From: Pantoea anthophila
Lineage (GTDB): Bacteria; Pseudomonadota; Gammaproteobacteria; Enterobacterales; Enterobacteriaceae
Direction: 5' to 3'
NCBI RefSeq assembly: GCF_006494375.1
Contig: NZ_VHIZ01000041.1
Coordinates: 174,229-238,228, forward strand
DNA length: 64,000 nt
In this document: in pieces, positions 63,984 through 64,000 of the stretch
How the letters are laid out: every line of letters starts with the position of its first letter
How positions within the stretch are numbered: position 1 is the stretch's first letter
Notes under the pieces: generated by a model
What the model was told of the DNA's origin: nothing
Databases searched by the model: none
The model's input: only the letters and a program-made list of their open reading frames with translations
Program-made: the position numbers and the translations under genes

Positions 63984-64000
63984 CTGAAGGAGGAAAGCGT

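Overview
The window is chromosomal DNA of an enterobacterium. Gene content and order, and an ovoA gene near the replication origin, point to Erwiniaceae, most likely Pantoea or a close relative. Nearly every gene is recognisable from Escherichia coli or Erwinia. The window contains the chromosomal replication origin (oriC, about 44760-45040) between mnmG and mioC. It ends at the right edge inside the promoter region of a ribosomal RNA operon.

Left part (1-17.8 kb): a cut-off PP-loop ATPase gene; a MocR-type regulator; avtA (valine-pyruvate aminotransferase); a four-gene 2-ketogluconate cluster on the minus strand (kguE, kguK, kguT and a ghrB-type reductase acting as kguD) with a perfect palindromic operator in front and a LacI/PtxS-like regulator beyond. 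Between operator and regulator lies an AT-rich island (about 7750-8630). It encodes a secreted or periplasmic small protein split by an in-frame stop, and a 67-residue peptide with a class II microcin-type leader ending in Gly-Ala. Then follow a second LacI regulator, yiaD, tag, two uncharacterised envelope genes, dnaT-dnaC and a ROK-family regulator with a good CRP site.

Sugar and phosphate part (16.6-34.2 kb): the complete xylose regulon (xylR, xylHGF on minus, xylAB divergent), an MFS transporter, the phosphate operon pstSCAB-phoU with two PHO boxes, and glmU-glmS for UDP-N-acetylglucosamine synthesis.

Origin part (34.3-51.4 kb): the nine-gene ATP synthase operon atpIBEFHAGDC with its promoter and terminator, rsmG, mnmG, oriC, mioC, asnC, then ovoA (ovothiol synthesis) where E. 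coli has asnA, and viaA-ravA.

Right part (51.7-64 kb): kup (potassium uptake), qseBC with divergent ygiW, the ribose operon rbsDACBKR with two palindromic RbsR operators, hsrA (MFS), and the rrn P1 and P2 promoters.

Most of the window is ordinary core genome. The part most likely to hold something undescribed is the AT-rich island at about 7.75-8.63 kb. Family assignments are from memory of homologous sequences; no database search was run.
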